This document shows positions 4,946 through 14,083 of a DNA stretch of 64,000 nt, one piece after another (the stretch's first letter is position 1; each line of letters opens with the position of its first letter). The stretch spans positions 1 through 64,000 of the forward strand of contig NZ_BMBP01000008.1 in assembly GCF_014634745.1 (NCBI RefSeq), written 5' to 3'. The translations under genes and the position numbers were made by a program. The notes under the pieces were generated by a model that was not told the origin of the DNA, did no database searches, and saw only the letters and a list, made by a program, of their open reading frames with translations. The stretch is from Leuconostoc pseudomesenteroides KCTC 3652. Its GTDB lineage: Bacteria; Bacillota; Bacilli; Lactobacillales; Lactobacillaceae.

Positions 4946-5858
4946 AAAACATTTTTATTAAAATAATGCCGCTCAGCATAATTAAAATGCCGATAACCTG
5001 AGTCATTGAGACGTTTTGACGTAATGATTTGAACAGTCCGAATTGTTGCACTAACATTGCGCCAACCATAACGCCTAGTGTTGAAATACTGACGGTTAAG
5101 CCAGGGCCTAATTTAGGAATTAGGAGGGACATTAGCGTCACAAATGTACCACCAGCAACACCGGCTGACCAAGATTGTGGCATTTTAATGCCACGAACGA
5201 GAACTTGCCATGTGTTGGGCTTGAGGAAAACGAGTACGATGAGACCAATCACAAACGCCCAAAGTGCACTTACCGTTGGACTGTCAATTAGATTGCCAAG
5301 TTGTCCGTTAAAAGTTGATTGGACAGTACATAAGACACCAGCGCCAAACGCCCATAAACGCAAGACCAAGCGTGAGGATGCTTGATTGTTTTGAGTACGG
5401 CTGGCGAGTGTTTTTCTTTTAGTGGCTAAGACGACAGCGATGTAAGTTCCTAATAATAAGACCATCAGACCAACAATGCGAAGCAGCGTCATGGGAATAA
5501 TATCAACGTTGAACCAGCCAACTGTTTCAAATAACATGCCAGCGACAATTTGACCTAGTGTGGGCAACATGACGGTTTCAACCGCACCAATTTTTGGAAA
5601 AAGTATGATACAACTTGTGACAAAAATTAAGCCAAACAAGCCACCGGTGAGTAACCAAAGTGGTGCTGAAAAGAGGTCAGCAATTTTAGAAAAGTCACCA
5701 ATTATAATGGTCAACAGGAGTAGAAATAGGGTCCCAACTACATAACCAAGAAAACTGGCAGCGATTAGAGATTTAAGGCAGGCGCTTAACTCGGCATTGA
5801 TAGCGTTTTGTGCGGCTAAAATTAATCCGGCGCCCAAAGCAATGATTAAAAATAACAT
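4944..5858 (-). CDS. DMT-superfamily permease (DUF606/YdcZ type, duplicated)
   Basis: 304 residues, about ten membrane segments in two similar halves. Each half opens with the DUF606/YdcZ-like pattern (LAAQNAINAEL at 14-24; VQSTFNGQLGN in the second half). The family moves small metabolites and has few characterised members. The start overlaps the rpiA stop by one base, so it is translated from the rbsK-rpiA operon. That suggests it carries ribose, deoxyribose, a nucleoside or a base, or exports an intermediate; the substrate is inference from context only. Confidence 0.75.
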   Translation of the reverse strand: MLFLIIALGAGLILAAQNAINAELSACLKSLIAASFLGYVVGTLFLLLLTIIIGDFSKIADLFSAPLWLLTGGLFGLIFVTSCIILFPKIGAVETVMLPTLGQIVAGMLFETVGWFNVDIIPMTLLRIVGLMVLLLGTYIAVVLATKRKTLASRTQNNQASSRLVLRLWAFGAGVLCTVQSTFNGQLGNLIDSPTVSALWAFVIGLIVLVFLKPNTWQVLVRGIKMPQSWSAGVAGGTFVTLMSLLIPKLGPGLTVSISTLGVMVGAMLVQQFGLFKSLRQNVSMTQVIGILIMLSGIILIKMF

Positions 5859-6550
5859 TAAACTTGCTCCGTATTCGTCTTTTGTCGCTCTTTAATTGTC
5901 ACAGTTTCACCACCGATGATCACGCGATCACAAATATTAAGGAACAGACCATGCTCGACAACGCCAACTTGTCCTTCCAAATATTCAGCTAAAGCATACG
6001 GATTGTTAATGTTATTTAAATGGCAATCAATAATGTAGTGACCCGCATCAGTAACTAAAGGATCACCATTTGCTTGACGTCTTAATTTAGGAAAGAATCC
6101 TCTATCGGTAAATTGACGGAATAATTGGCCATTACCGTAAGGAATCACTTCAATAGGTAGTGGAAAACTACCTAAAGTTGCGTGAACTTTACTTTCGTCA
6201 ACGATCCATATATTTTCGTTAGAGTTTTTGGCGACAATTTTTTCCATTAAGAGGGCAGCACCGCCACCTTTGATCCCGTTCAAATAGGTATCAACTTCAT
6301 CAGCGCCATCGACAGTCACATCAATATGATCGACTTCGTCAATATCAACAATGGGAATGTTGAGCTCCGCACAGTGCTGGCTAGTAACTTGTGAAGTTGT
6401 GACACCGACAATATTGATATCTGCTTTTGCCAACGCCTCTAGGAAATATGACACAGTCGATCCTGTACCTAATCCGACAATCATGTTTGGTTTAATATAT
6501 TGTAAGGCCGCCTCAGCAGCTTGTTTTTTTTGTAAGTCTTTATCAGTCAT
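5858..6550 (-). CDS. rpiA: Ribose-5-phosphate isomerase A
   Basis: 230 residues, normal length. It interconverts ribose 5-phosphate and ribulose 5-phosphate, feeding ribose into the pentose phosphate and phosphoketolase routes. The substrate-binding GLGTGSTV (26-33), the catalytic VDGADEVD (near 79-86) and KGGGAALLMEKIVA (near 94-107) are all present. It lies two bases after the rbsK stop in the same operon, so the ribose 5-phosphate made by ribokinase is processed at once. Confidence 0.95.
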   Translation of the reverse strand: MTDKDLQKKQAAEAALQYIKPNMIVGLGTGSTVSYFLEALAKADINIVGVTTSQVTSQHCAELNIPIVDIDEVDHIDVTVDGADEVDTYLNGIKGGGAALLMEKIVAKNSNENIWIVDESKVHATLGSFPLPIEVIPYGNGQLFRQFTDRGFFPKLRRQANGDPLVTDAGHYIIDCHLNNINNPYALAEYLEGQVGVVEHGLFLNICDRVIIGGETVTIKERQKTNTEQV

Positions 6551-6552
6551 TA

Positions 6553-7500
6553 TTAGCCTCTAGTCATCACTTTCGCTTGGTTAGCAAGTCCTGCGTCAAC
6601 TTCTTGTTTGTTGGGAATGGATACAATTGCGCCTGAGCGACTGACGGTCAGCGAACTTGCGAAGCAACTGCGTGTAACAATCATATCTAAATCAGTCATT
6701 TTGGTAGAAATGTTAGCGGCAACCGTACCAATAAAGGTATCTCCAGCCGCCGTGGTATCCACAGCTTTGACTTTGAAAATGGGTAATTGATTGTGTTGAT
6801 TGTTGACGTTATAGAACACGCCATCGCCACCCAAGGTGATGATGGTGTTGTGTAATCCCCTTGATTTTAGCTGATCAACGAGTGCAGGTAATTTTTCAGG
6901 GGCGGTTGTTGGTTCAGTGCCTGCAAGTGCTGCTGCCTCGGTTTCATTGGGGATGATTAAGTCAGTATTTAGAATTATTGTATCATCTAAATGTGACGTA
7001 ATTGGGGCTGGATTTAAAATAGTCAGTGCGGCATGTTGTCTCGCAATGGCAAATCCCTCAGCCACAACGTCTGTAGGAACTTCTAGTTGTGCGACAACAA
7101 CATCAGCTTCAGCAATGGCTTCTTTGGCTTGCTGAATATCAGCAACGCTAAGTGCCATGTTGGCACCACCGTACACCATGATTGTGTTATGACCATCATT
7201 TTCCAGCATAATAGTTGCTGAACCGGTTGGTTGCTTTTTAGTAAAAATATACTTTGTACTGATACCTTCGTCATCCAATAGTTGCTTAAAGGCACGGCCA
7301 CGTTCGTCATCACCGACTGCGCCGATGAAAGTAACATCAGCCCCTTGACGTGCAGCCGCTACAGCTTGATTTGCGCCTTTACCACCAAAGGTACTAGCTT
7401 GATTTTGCACTGCAATTGTTTCGCCTTGTTGCGGCATGCGTTCAATCATTTGAATGGTGTCAATATTGAGACTACCAATGATCACAACTTTATTTGTCAT
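6553..7500 (-). CDS. rbsK: Ribokinase
   Basis: 315 residues of the PfkB family. It phosphorylates ribose with ATP in the cytoplasm. GGKGANQAVAAA (39-50) and the C-terminal DTTAAGDTFIG (from 248), which holds the catalytic Asp and anion hole, are intact. A TAAGGAG ribosome binding site precedes ATG. It is first in the operon rbsK-rpiA-DMT permease. The ribose probably comes from the two nucleoside hydrolases encoded divergently, since no rbs transporter is nearby. The promoter carries the same operator as the nucleoside operon. Confidence 0.93.
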   Translation of the reverse strand: MTNKVVIIGSLNIDTIQMIERMPQQGETIAVQNQASTFGGKGANQAVAAARQGADVTFIGAVGDDERGRAFKQLLDDEGISTKYIFTKKQPTGSATIMLENDGHNTIMVYGGANMALSVADIQQAKEAIAEADVVVAQLEVPTDVVAEGFAIARQHAALTILNPAPITSHLDDTIILNTDLIIPNETEAAALAGTEPTTAPEKLPALVDQLKSRGLHNTIITLGGDGVFYNVNNQHNQLPIFKVKAVDTTAAGDTFIGTVAANISTKMTDLDMIVTRSCFASSLTVSRSGAIVSIPNKQEVDAGLANQAKVMTRG

Positions 7501-7527
7501 GATAGTTTACTCCTTAAGATAAAATGA

Positions 7528-7586
7528 GGTTAAACGTTTTACCTGAGTTAGGACTTTATTATAAATTAAAAGATTGTTTAAGTCAA
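7528..7586 (-). promoter_or_regulatory. rbsK promoter and LacI-type operator
   Basis: On the minus strand TTGACT (7586-7581) is 17 bp from a perfect TATAAT (7563-7558). Downstream lies the 16-bp pseudopalindrome GGTTAAACGTTTTACC (7528-7543), placed to block transcription. The same sequence, with one change, lies in front of the nucleoside transporter. Confidence 0.85.
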
Positions 7587-7592
7587 GCACGT

Positions 7593-7628
7593 AAAAAAGC
7601 CCCTGAATGTTGCTTTAGCATTCAGGGG
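7593..7628 (-). terminator. Terminator of the ribose/nucleoside regulator
   Basis: A 10-bp stem (CCCCTGAATG with CATTCAGGGG) and a run of T's on the minus strand end the LacI-family gene before the rbsK promoter. Confidence 0.88.
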
Positions 7629-7648
7629 ACATGATATAACTAAGGGGT

Positions 7649-8650
7649 TTATTGATCTGTTGATAGTTGGGCAGTGGATTCTCGGATGACTAATTTAACG
7701 TCGAAAAATGCTGTTTGGTAAGGAAGATTGGGATGGGCGAGACGTTGCAAAATCATATTCAACGCTGATTGCCCAATTTCGGCGACTGGTTGGGCGATAG
7801 TGGTTAATGAAGGCACCACGAATTCAGCGTAGTCAGTATCATCATAGCCAACAATTGATATATCCTCAGGCACCTTAACATTTTGCCAAGTTAGACCGCG
7901 TAAGACACCGATTGCCATTTCATCATTTAATATAAAAGCAGCTGTTGCCTGGCTTTGTATTAATTGGTGAACAACTGCCAAACCACCGTGTTTAGAGAGC
8001 GCTGCTGAAATAACTGAAATAGGTGTCACGTTGGCAGCCGACAACGTATCAAGGAACCCAGCACGCCGTTGACGCATATTGTCGGTTAGGTCATTGGGTA
8101 ATATGAGGGCAATATCACGGTGACCTAACGACAGTAAATGGCTTGCTGCTAAGCTACCACCGGTAAATTCATTGGTTTGTACCATGTCTTGAGCGTTGAT
8201 ATCGGCATTCTGGTCTAATACCAAATAAGGAATATGACGTTTTTTTAAAAAAGCATTCACAACATCGCGATTAGGAATCGGGCGACCGAAAATCAATGCT
8301 TGAACGCCACGTTCAACTAATGAATAAATTGAACTTTGCAAGTTGTCGGCAGTAGAGCCAATGAATACAAGATTCACATCTTCAGGCGCGTTGTCCTGCA
8401 TACTTTGAATGATATCAGCAAAAAAGGGCATTCTAAATGAGGGAACAATAATACCAATCAAGCGGCTATGCCGCACTTTTAAATTACGAGCGGCACTGTT
8501 TGGTACGTATCCCAGCTCATCACGAGCTTGTAACACTTTTTTGATTGTTTCTGCTGAAAAGCGATCCCCCTTATTATTTAAGATTTGTGAAACAGCTGTA
8601 ATTGAGACATTGGCCTTTTTTGCCACGTCCTTAATGGATATCTTATGCAT
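7649..8650 (-). CDS. LacI-family regulator of ribose/nucleoside use (RbsR-like)
   Basis: 333 residues from the ATG at 8650, chosen because AAGGA lies 8 bases before it; an upstream ATG at 8671 has no such site. The N-terminal helix-turn-helix ISIKDVAKKANVSITAVSQILN is followed by a periplasmic-binding-like sugar domain (IIVPSFRMPFFADII; VGYDDTDYAEFVVPSLTT). It sits between the two operons that share the GGTTAAACGTTTTACY operator, so it is most likely their repressor, released by ribose or a derivative. The ligand is inference. Confidence 0.85.
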   Translation of the reverse strand: MHKISIKDVAKKANVSITAVSQILNNKGDRFSAETIKKVLQARDELGYVPNSAARNLKVRHSRLIGIIVPSFRMPFFADIIQSMQDNAPEDVNLVFIGSTADNLQSSIYSLVERGVQALIFGRPIPNRDVVNAFLKKRHIPYLVLDQNADINAQDMVQTNEFTGGSLAASHLLSLGHRDIALILPNDLTDNMRQRRAGFLDTLSAANVTPISVISAALSKHGGLAVVHQLIQSQATAAFILNDEMAIGVLRGLTWQNVKVPEDISIVGYDDTDYAEFVVPSLTTIAQPVAEIGQSALNMILQRLAHPNLPYQTAFFDVKLVIRESTAQLSTDQ

Positions 8651-8710
8651 CTTCTCATTCCTTGTTCTCATACTTAGTATCTATTGTACCAGTTAATTTT
8701 TTGAAAATGC

Positions 8711-8761
8711 TTCCAATTTTAAAATAAATATGCTACACTGTTTTTGGTTAAACGTTTTACT
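8711..8761 (+). promoter_or_regulatory. Promoter and operator of the nucleoside operon
   Basis: TTCCAA (8711-8716), 17 bp, TACACT (8734-8739) with an extended TGc. The operator GGTTAAACGTTTTACT (8746-8761) covers the expected transcription start. Confidence 0.78.
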
Positions 8762-8794
8762 TAAAAATTATTGTTTTCAGGAGAGGAACTGATT

Positions 8795-10018
8795 ATGTTT
8801 TTAATCGTAAATTTACTTGGTATTTTTGTTTTCATTGCCATTGCAGCGCTGTTTTCTAATGATAGGAAGAATATTCCTTGGAGTTCAGTTGGTGTTGTGT
8901 TAGCCTTAGAAATTGCTTTGGCTTGGTTTTTCACGCAGTTCAAGGCAGGTCAAATTGCTGTTCAGGGTGCAGCTGATGGGTTTAACTGGTTAGTATCTGT
9001 TGCGTCAAAAGGTATTGCATTCGCATTACCTGAGTGGTTGACATCAAATAATGGTGGCCCAAACTTCGTAACCTCAGCTTTGCTACCCATTTTGCTCGTT
9101 GTGCCATTGTTTGATATTTTGACATATATTGGTTTGTTGCCATGGTTGATTAAATGGATTGGTAAGGGTTTGGCATTTGTCACTGGACAGCCAAAGTTTG
9201 AAGCATTTTTCTCAATTGAAATGATGTTTTTGGGTAATACAGAAGTTTTGGCTGTTTCAAAAAATCAGTTGGACAGCATGTCTGCACGGCGTAATTTTAC
9301 ATTAGCAATGATGTCAATGAGCTGTGTGACATCGGCAATCATTGGTTCTTATACACAAATGGTGCCTGGTAATTATGTGTTGACTGCTATTCCCTTAAAC
9401 ATTTTGGGCGCTATCATTGTGGCTTCCATTCTTAATCCTACTAAAGTAACGCCTGAAGAAGATGTAATTGTGAATGTCACTGAAAAAGGTGAAAAGAAAG
9501 AACCATTCTTTTCATTTTTAGGAGATTCAATCTTAGGTGCTGGTAAGTTGATTTTAATTATTACCGCTACTGTGATTGCCTTTGTTTCTCTGGCAGCTTT
9601 GATTAACCAATTGTTTAGTTTGACAGGATTGCATTGGTTAACGCTGGAAAATATTTTCGGTGTGATTATGTTCCCATTTGCATGGTTGTTAGGTTTCAGT
9701 GTTGATGATGCTTTCCGTTTGGCACAATACATGGGTACTAAGTTAGTGACTAACGAATTCGTTGTGATGGGTGAAGTATCAAAGTCGATTATGGCTGGTA
9801 AAGGCTTCTTCGCAAATGAGCATGCACGTGTTGTTTTGACTGTATTCTTGACAAGCTTTGCTAACTTTGGCACGATTGGTATGATTATCGGTTGTTTCAA
9901 GGGACTTGTTAATAAAGAAAAGAATGACTATATTAGTGCACGTGTACCATATATGTTGTTGGCTGGCGTATTAGTATCATTGCTTTCAGCTGCCACAGCA
10001 GGTTTGTTTGTTTGGTAA
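8795..10018 (+). CDS. nupC: Concentrative nucleoside transporter (NupC/CNT family)
   Basis: 407 residues, about nine to ten membrane segments; cation-coupled nucleoside uptake. The pattern GSYTQMVPGNYVLTAIPLN, the NupC-like gate region and a hydrophobic C-terminus fit the family. The ATG at 8795 follows GGAGAGG at normal spacing; an in-frame TTG at 8771 is the wrong side of that site. It opens the operon with two nucleoside hydrolases, so imported nucleosides are cleaved in the cytoplasm and the ribose is passed to RbsK and RpiA. Confidence 0.9.
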   Translation: MFLIVNLLGIFVFIAIAALFSNDRKNIPWSSVGVVLALEIALAWFFTQFKAGQIAVQGAADGFNWLVSVASKGIAFALPEWLTSNNGGPNFVTSALLPILLVVPLFDILTYIGLLPWLIKWIGKGLAFVTGQPKFEAFFSIEMMFLGNTEVLAVSKNQLDSMSARRNFTLAMMSMSCVTSAIIGSYTQMVPGNYVLTAIPLNILGAIIVASILNPTKVTPEEDVIVNVTEKGEKKEPFFSFLGDSILGAGKLILIITATVIAFVSLAALINQLFSLTGLHWLTLENIFGVIMFPFAWLLGFSVDDAFRLAQYMGTKLVTNEFVVMGEVSKSIMAGKGFFANEHARVVLTVFLTSFANFGTIGMIIGCFKGLVNKEKNDYISARVPYMLLAGVLVSLLSAATAGLFVW

Positions 10019-10038
10019 GAATTGTAGAGGAATAGATC

Positions 10039-10971
10039 ATGATACCGATTATTTTAGATATGGATCCTGGCATTGATGATGCAGTGGCATTGTCAATTGC
10101 CTTAACTAATCCTAATTTTGACATTAAGTTATTGACTAGTGTGGCTGGCAATGTCAGTGTTGATAAGACAACTGCTAATTTACTCAAATTAACCACATTT
10201 TTTAATCGGCAAGAAGTACCTGTTGCCAGGGGTGCATCAAAGCCTCTCAAAAAGGCGTTTGTTGATGCTTCGTATATCCATGGTGCTTCGGGTATGCCAG
10301 GTTATGATTTTGAAACGCCAAAAAATCAGGCAATTGCACAAGATGCAGTGAGTGCGATGGCTGAAACGTTGCTGGCTGCGACAGAGCCGATCACTGTCGT
10401 GGCAACCGGATCTTACACAAATATTGCACAGCTCATCCAACGGTATCCAGAAGCTTTACCGCATATTAAACGCTTCGTGCTGATGGGAGGGTCATTATCT
10501 GGTGGTAACGTGTCTTCAGTGGCTGAATTTAATGTCTTTACTGACCCTGATGCAGCTGATATTGTCTTTAAAAGTGGTATCGACATTGTGATGATTGGTT
10601 TAGATGTTACGTTAAAAGCATTACTGTCTTTGAAAACGATTGACGCCGTTGCTAAACTTGGCGAGTGCGGTAAAATGTTACATCAGTTGATGACTGCTTA
10701 TGGTGATACTGAAGCTGATGGTAAACCAATGCATGATGTAAATACAATCTGCTACTTATTGGCACCAGAATTTTACACGTTGACAGATTATTGGGTAGAT
10801 GTCATTACACAAGGACCAGCAGCAGGCGCCACTGTGGCTGACACGCAAAATCGCTGGTCGCAAGGTAAAAAAAATGTCCATGTTGCAACAGACATTGATG
10901 CAGCAGCCTTTGAAAAATGGTTTGTTGCACAAATACCAAATATGAATAAACAACTCGAAGGAGAAGAATGA
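10039..10971 (+). CDS. Nucleoside hydrolase 1 (inosine-uridine preferring type)
   Basis: 310 residues. It hydrolyses the N-glycosidic bond of ribonucleosides to base and ribose. The calcium-binding signature DMDPGIDDA (8-16) and the C-terminal MHDVNTICYLL (late Asp ligand) are present. AGAGGA precedes the ATG. It differs strongly from the second hydrolase, so the pair may divide purine and pyrimidine nucleosides; specificity cannot be read from sequence alone. Confidence 0.9.
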   Translation: MIPIILDMDPGIDDAVALSIALTNPNFDIKLLTSVAGNVSVDKTTANLLKLTTFFNRQEVPVARGASKPLKKAFVDASYIHGASGMPGYDFETPKNQAIAQDAVSAMAETLLAATEPITVVATGSYTNIAQLIQRYPEALPHIKRFVLMGGSLSGGNVSSVAEFNVFTDPDAADIVFKSGIDIVMIGLDVTLKALLSLKTIDAVAKLGECGKMLHQLMTAYGDTEADGKPMHDVNTICYLLAPEFYTLTDYWVDVITQGPAAGATVADTQNRWSQGKKNVHVATDIDAAAFEKWFVAQIPNMNKQLEGEE

Positions 10972-10972
10972 C

Positions 10973-11932
10973 ATGGCTTCTGTCAAAATGATTTTAGATT
11001 TAGATACAGGTGTTGATGACGCCTTAGCATTGGCATGGGCTGTATGTGATCCGCGTACAGACTTGATTGGTGTGATCGCTTCTTATGGTAATACATTAGT
11101 TGAAACAGCCGCACAAAATACATTGGATTTGTTACATTTATTAGGTGCAGACAATGTGCCAGTATTTTTGGGCGAATCTCATTCTTCAACAACACAAAGT
11201 TTTGATGTGATGCCAATTTCTAAAGCAATTCATGGTGATAATGGTGTTGGTAATATTGATATAACACATTCACCACGACAAGTTGAAACAATGAGTGGCA
11301 TAGACTTTCTGATCAAAATGGCGCACCAATATAAGGATGAATTGGTTTATGTACCAACTGGTCCATTGACCAATTTGTCAAAAGCGTTGACAATCGATCC
11401 AGAAATTGCTCACCTGATTGGCAACACCACCTTAATGGGCGGTGCGTTGACAGTGCCAGGAAATGTGACGCCATTTACTGAAGCTAATATTCATCAGGAT
11501 CCTGAAGCTGCAGATCATGTGTTTAGGGAGCAAGAACGGTTGACAATGGTTGGTTTAGATGTAACTTTACGGACATTGTTGACGAAAAAGCACACTCAAA
11601 AATGGCGTGATCTAGGCACTAAAGCAGGTATAATATATGCTGATTTGATGGATTATTACATTGAAGCTTATGATCAACTTGGTATTGATCATCGTGGTGC
11701 TGCTTTACATGATCCACTAGCCGTTGCAGTGGCGATTGATCCTAGCTATGTCCTGACGATTCCATTGAATATGAGGGTGACATACGATCAAGAATCGGGT
11801 GATTACGGTCGTACAATCGGTGATCGAGAGCGTTTGCTTGAAGACACAACAACGCAAGTGGCAGTTGGTGTCAAGACGGAACGCTTTGTCAGAGACTTTA
11901 TGGACTTTATGATTGCTGTTTTAAATGATTAA
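10973..11932 (+). CDS. Nucleoside hydrolase 2
   Basis: 319 residues of the same fold: DLDTGVDDA near the start, a middle part with TGPLTNLSKAL, and the late metal-site segment LHDPLAVAVAI. It starts one base after the stop of the first hydrolase, with GGAGAA inside that gene, so the two are translationally linked. A strong terminator follows. It completes transport, cleavage and ribose kinase steps of nucleoside catabolism. Confidence 0.9.
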   Translation: MASVKMILDLDTGVDDALALAWAVCDPRTDLIGVIASYGNTLVETAAQNTLDLLHLLGADNVPVFLGESHSSTTQSFDVMPISKAIHGDNGVGNIDITHSPRQVETMSGIDFLIKMAHQYKDELVYVPTGPLTNLSKALTIDPEIAHLIGNTTLMGGALTVPGNVTPFTEANIHQDPEAADHVFREQERLTMVGLDVTLRTLLTKKHTQKWRDLGTKAGIIYADLMDYYIEAYDQLGIDHRGAALHDPLAVAVAIDPSYVLTIPLNMRVTYDQESGDYGRTIGDRERLLEDTTTQVAVGVKTERFVRDFMDFMIAVLND

Positions 11933-11941
11933 AATCTATTC

Positions 11942-11968
11942 AAGTACGGACGCGTCCGTACTTTTTTA
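11942..11968 (+). terminator. Terminator of the nucleoside operon
   Basis: A 22-bp perfect palindrome (11942-11963, centred on ACGCGT) followed by T's. Confidence 0.9.
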
Positions 11969-12089
11969 TTGCATTCGATTTGACTAGCGCGCCAGCTAAA
12001 AAAGTACCCAGAACAGGGAAATGTAGGTATTATGCTATAATTAAGAAGGAATATTGATAACGTAATTTTTTAAAGGTGGTAGAGAGAAG

Positions 12090-12569
12090 ATGTTGCATAT
12101 CATAGGAGACACAGTTTTTGTTGGTATTATTGCTGGGCTACTGTCTGGCATGGTGAAAATTGGTTGGGAAGCCATTTTGCCACCTAGAAGTCAAGCTAGA
12201 GATGAGACTAATCCACCCCAACAGCTTTTACAACAACTTGGGTTTTCTAAATCGTTTACGCATGCTTATTGGACCTATGCCACAGATCAACGAATCTATT
12301 TTGTGGCGCTATTCATGCATTTTGGGTTTTCGATCACATTTGCTGCGCTGTTTACTTTTTTACAGGCATTTAATCATGTTGTAGCGATTGGTCAGGGAAC
12401 AGTATATGGGGTTGTTGTGTGGTTCATTTTTCATATTGTGCTACTGCCACTACTAAAAACGATTCCGTCACCTGCCAAGCAACCATTTGCAGAGCACTTT
12501 TCGGAATTTTTGGGACACATCGTCTGGGGTTGGAGTATTTATCTGGTGATGGTGGCATTGATAGGTTAA
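12090..12569 (+). CDS. YagU family membrane protein (DUF1440)
   Basis: 159 residues with four hydrophobic segments. The pattern GLLSGMVKIGWEAILPPR near the N-terminus and FSEFLGHIVWGWSIYL near the end match the YagU family, an inner-membrane protein linked in E. coli to acid tolerance. GGTGGTAGAGAGA precedes the ATG. It stands alone before the ClC gene. The molecular function of the family is unknown. Confidence 0.8.
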   Translation: MLHIIGDTVFVGIIAGLLSGMVKIGWEAILPPRSQARDETNPPQQLLQQLGFSKSFTHAYWTYATDQRIYFVALFMHFGFSITFAALFTFLQAFNHVVAIGQGTVYGVVVWFIFHIVLLPLLKTIPSPAKQPFAEHFSEFLGHIVWGWSIYLVMVALIG

Positions 12570-12619
12570 GTTCATGTGACTGATAACGCTCAAGTGCCAA
12601 TAGCTGGCATTTTACAAAA

Positions 12620-12650
12620 ACGTGATGAATTTAAAACAGTCGCGTTTTTT
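12620..12650 (+). terminator. Terminator after the YagU-like gene
   Basis: ACGTGA (12620-12625) pairs with TCGCGT (12640-12645, one wobble), followed by T's. Confidence 0.55.
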
Positions 12651-12710
12651 ATTTGTTGTTTGGAAACCATGGTACATTGTGCATTAGCACAGTGAGTGGT
12701 AATCTAGACT

Positions 12711-14069
12711 ATGTTATTGCCTGATAAAATAGTTATAAAAGTGAGAGATAAAATGGATACTAGTGCCACAAAAAAGAACAGTGGATCATCATCGGCAACA
12801 CGAGAGAATATATCATTAACGATTGCTACCGTCATATTGGGTGTGATTGTTGGATTTAGCGCGATAGGTTTAAGTCTATTACTGGAATTGATTGAAAAAA
12901 TATTTCTAAATTATTTGGAAACAGCACAAGCACCAGTGCCTACCGCTAGTGCTTTTCGAAGACTTATCTCAGTGACGGTTGGTGGCCTTTTGGTGGCCGT
13001 TGTGTGGTATTTTTTGAGAAATAAAACACAACCAACTGTTGGCATTAAAAAAGCGTTGGATGGTCAAAAAATGCCAGTATTACAAACAATTGTCCATGTT
13101 TGCACGCAAATTGTTTATGTTGGTACTGGTGGATCAATTGGTCGAGAGTTAGCGCCTCGTGAAGCAGGTGCTATGCTTGCCCAAACTTGGATACGTTTCC
13201 AATCACATTTGGGACTGGCAGATTTAACTGATGCTGATCGTCGTTTATTGATAGCAGCGGCAGCTGGTGCTGGTTTTGCCGGTATTTATATTGCCCCTAT
13301 CACAGGTATGCTATTTTGTGTTGAAATATTGTTAAAAAAATTATCATTACGCAACGTGTTAGTGAGTCTGACGATGTCAATGATAGCCATGTTAATGGGA
13401 TCTTTAATAAAAGGATTTCACCCGTATTATTTAGTTGGGGATGCGCATTTTTCGATTATTAGTTTGATTTTAGTTATTATTATTGCACCATTCACGGGAT
13501 TTGCTGGTGCGTTATTCCGTGTGATTTGTCAATGGGCTGAAAAAAATCAAGTCAAAAAATCGCCAATTTTGTGGCAGTTGCCTTTGGTAGCTTTCTTAAC
13601 TGGTGTGGTCGCGTATTTCTTTCCGGAAATCATGGGCAACGGTCGAGCACTTGCACAGACGGCCATTTGGACCAAAAGCTCACAAGTCCTATGGCTTTTG
13701 ATTGCTGTGGGAATCCTTAAAGCTGTTGTGACAGTCTTGACAATCCGTTTCGGTGCAGCTGGTGGTACATTAACACCAGCCATTGCCATCGGTGCAGCGA
13801 TGGGCGCAATTATCGGTATCGGTTTATCACAGATATGGCCTAATCTTGTGATTTGGCAGTGCGCTGTTTTAGGTGCCGTAACTTTGTTATCAGCCTCCCA
13901 ACAAGCACCTTTCATGGCAATGTTCATGATTCTTGAAATTTGTCACCTTAATTACTCAGTGTTCTGGCCAATGGCGATTGGAGTGACCATTGCAATGGTT
14001 ATTTCTCGTCAAACATTAAAAAAATATAACACCATAGTTCAATTGAAAACAGTACCAGTTCCTAAATGA
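12711..14069 (+). CDS. ClC-type chloride channel or H+/anion antiporter
   Basis: 452 residues from the first ATG; an alternative ATG at 12753 (MDTSATKK) would give 438, and neither has a strong ribosome binding site. About ten or more membrane helices. The filter regions are visible but altered: GTGGSIGRELAP where GREGP is usual (the gating Glu is kept), and GGTLTPAIAIG where GxFxP is usual. There are no C-terminal CBS domains. It probably exchanges anions such as chloride or fluoride against protons; which anion is unknown. The next gene starts close to its stop. Confidence 0.88.
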   Translation: MLLPDKIVIKVRDKMDTSATKKNSGSSSATRENISLTIATVILGVIVGFSAIGLSLLLELIEKIFLNYLETAQAPVPTASAFRRLISVTVGGLLVAVVWYFLRNKTQPTVGIKKALDGQKMPVLQTIVHVCTQIVYVGTGGSIGRELAPREAGAMLAQTWIRFQSHLGLADLTDADRRLLIAAAAGAGFAGIYIAPITGMLFCVEILLKKLSLRNVLVSLTMSMIAMLMGSLIKGFHPYYLVGDAHFSIISLILVIIIAPFTGFAGALFRVICQWAEKNQVKKSPILWQLPLVAFLTGVVAYFFPEIMGNGRALAQTAIWTKSSQVLWLLIAVGILKAVVTVLTIRFGAAGGTLTPAIAIGAAMGAIIGIGLSQIWPNLVIWQCAVLGAVTLLSASQQAPFMAMFMILEICHLNYSVFWPMAIGVTIAMVISRQTLKKYNTIVQLKTVPVPK

Positions 14070-14083
14070 AAGGGGATTTGACT

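Noticed and set aside
5029-5385. A 118-codon frame on the + strand inside the DMT permease gene.
   Set aside because: It is antisense to a clear membrane protein gene, without a start signal; its composition mirrors the opposite strand.
9373-9900. A 175-codon minus-strand frame inside nupC.
   Set aside because: Antisense shadow of a conserved transporter gene, with no ribosome binding site and unnatural Asn/Lys/Pro content.
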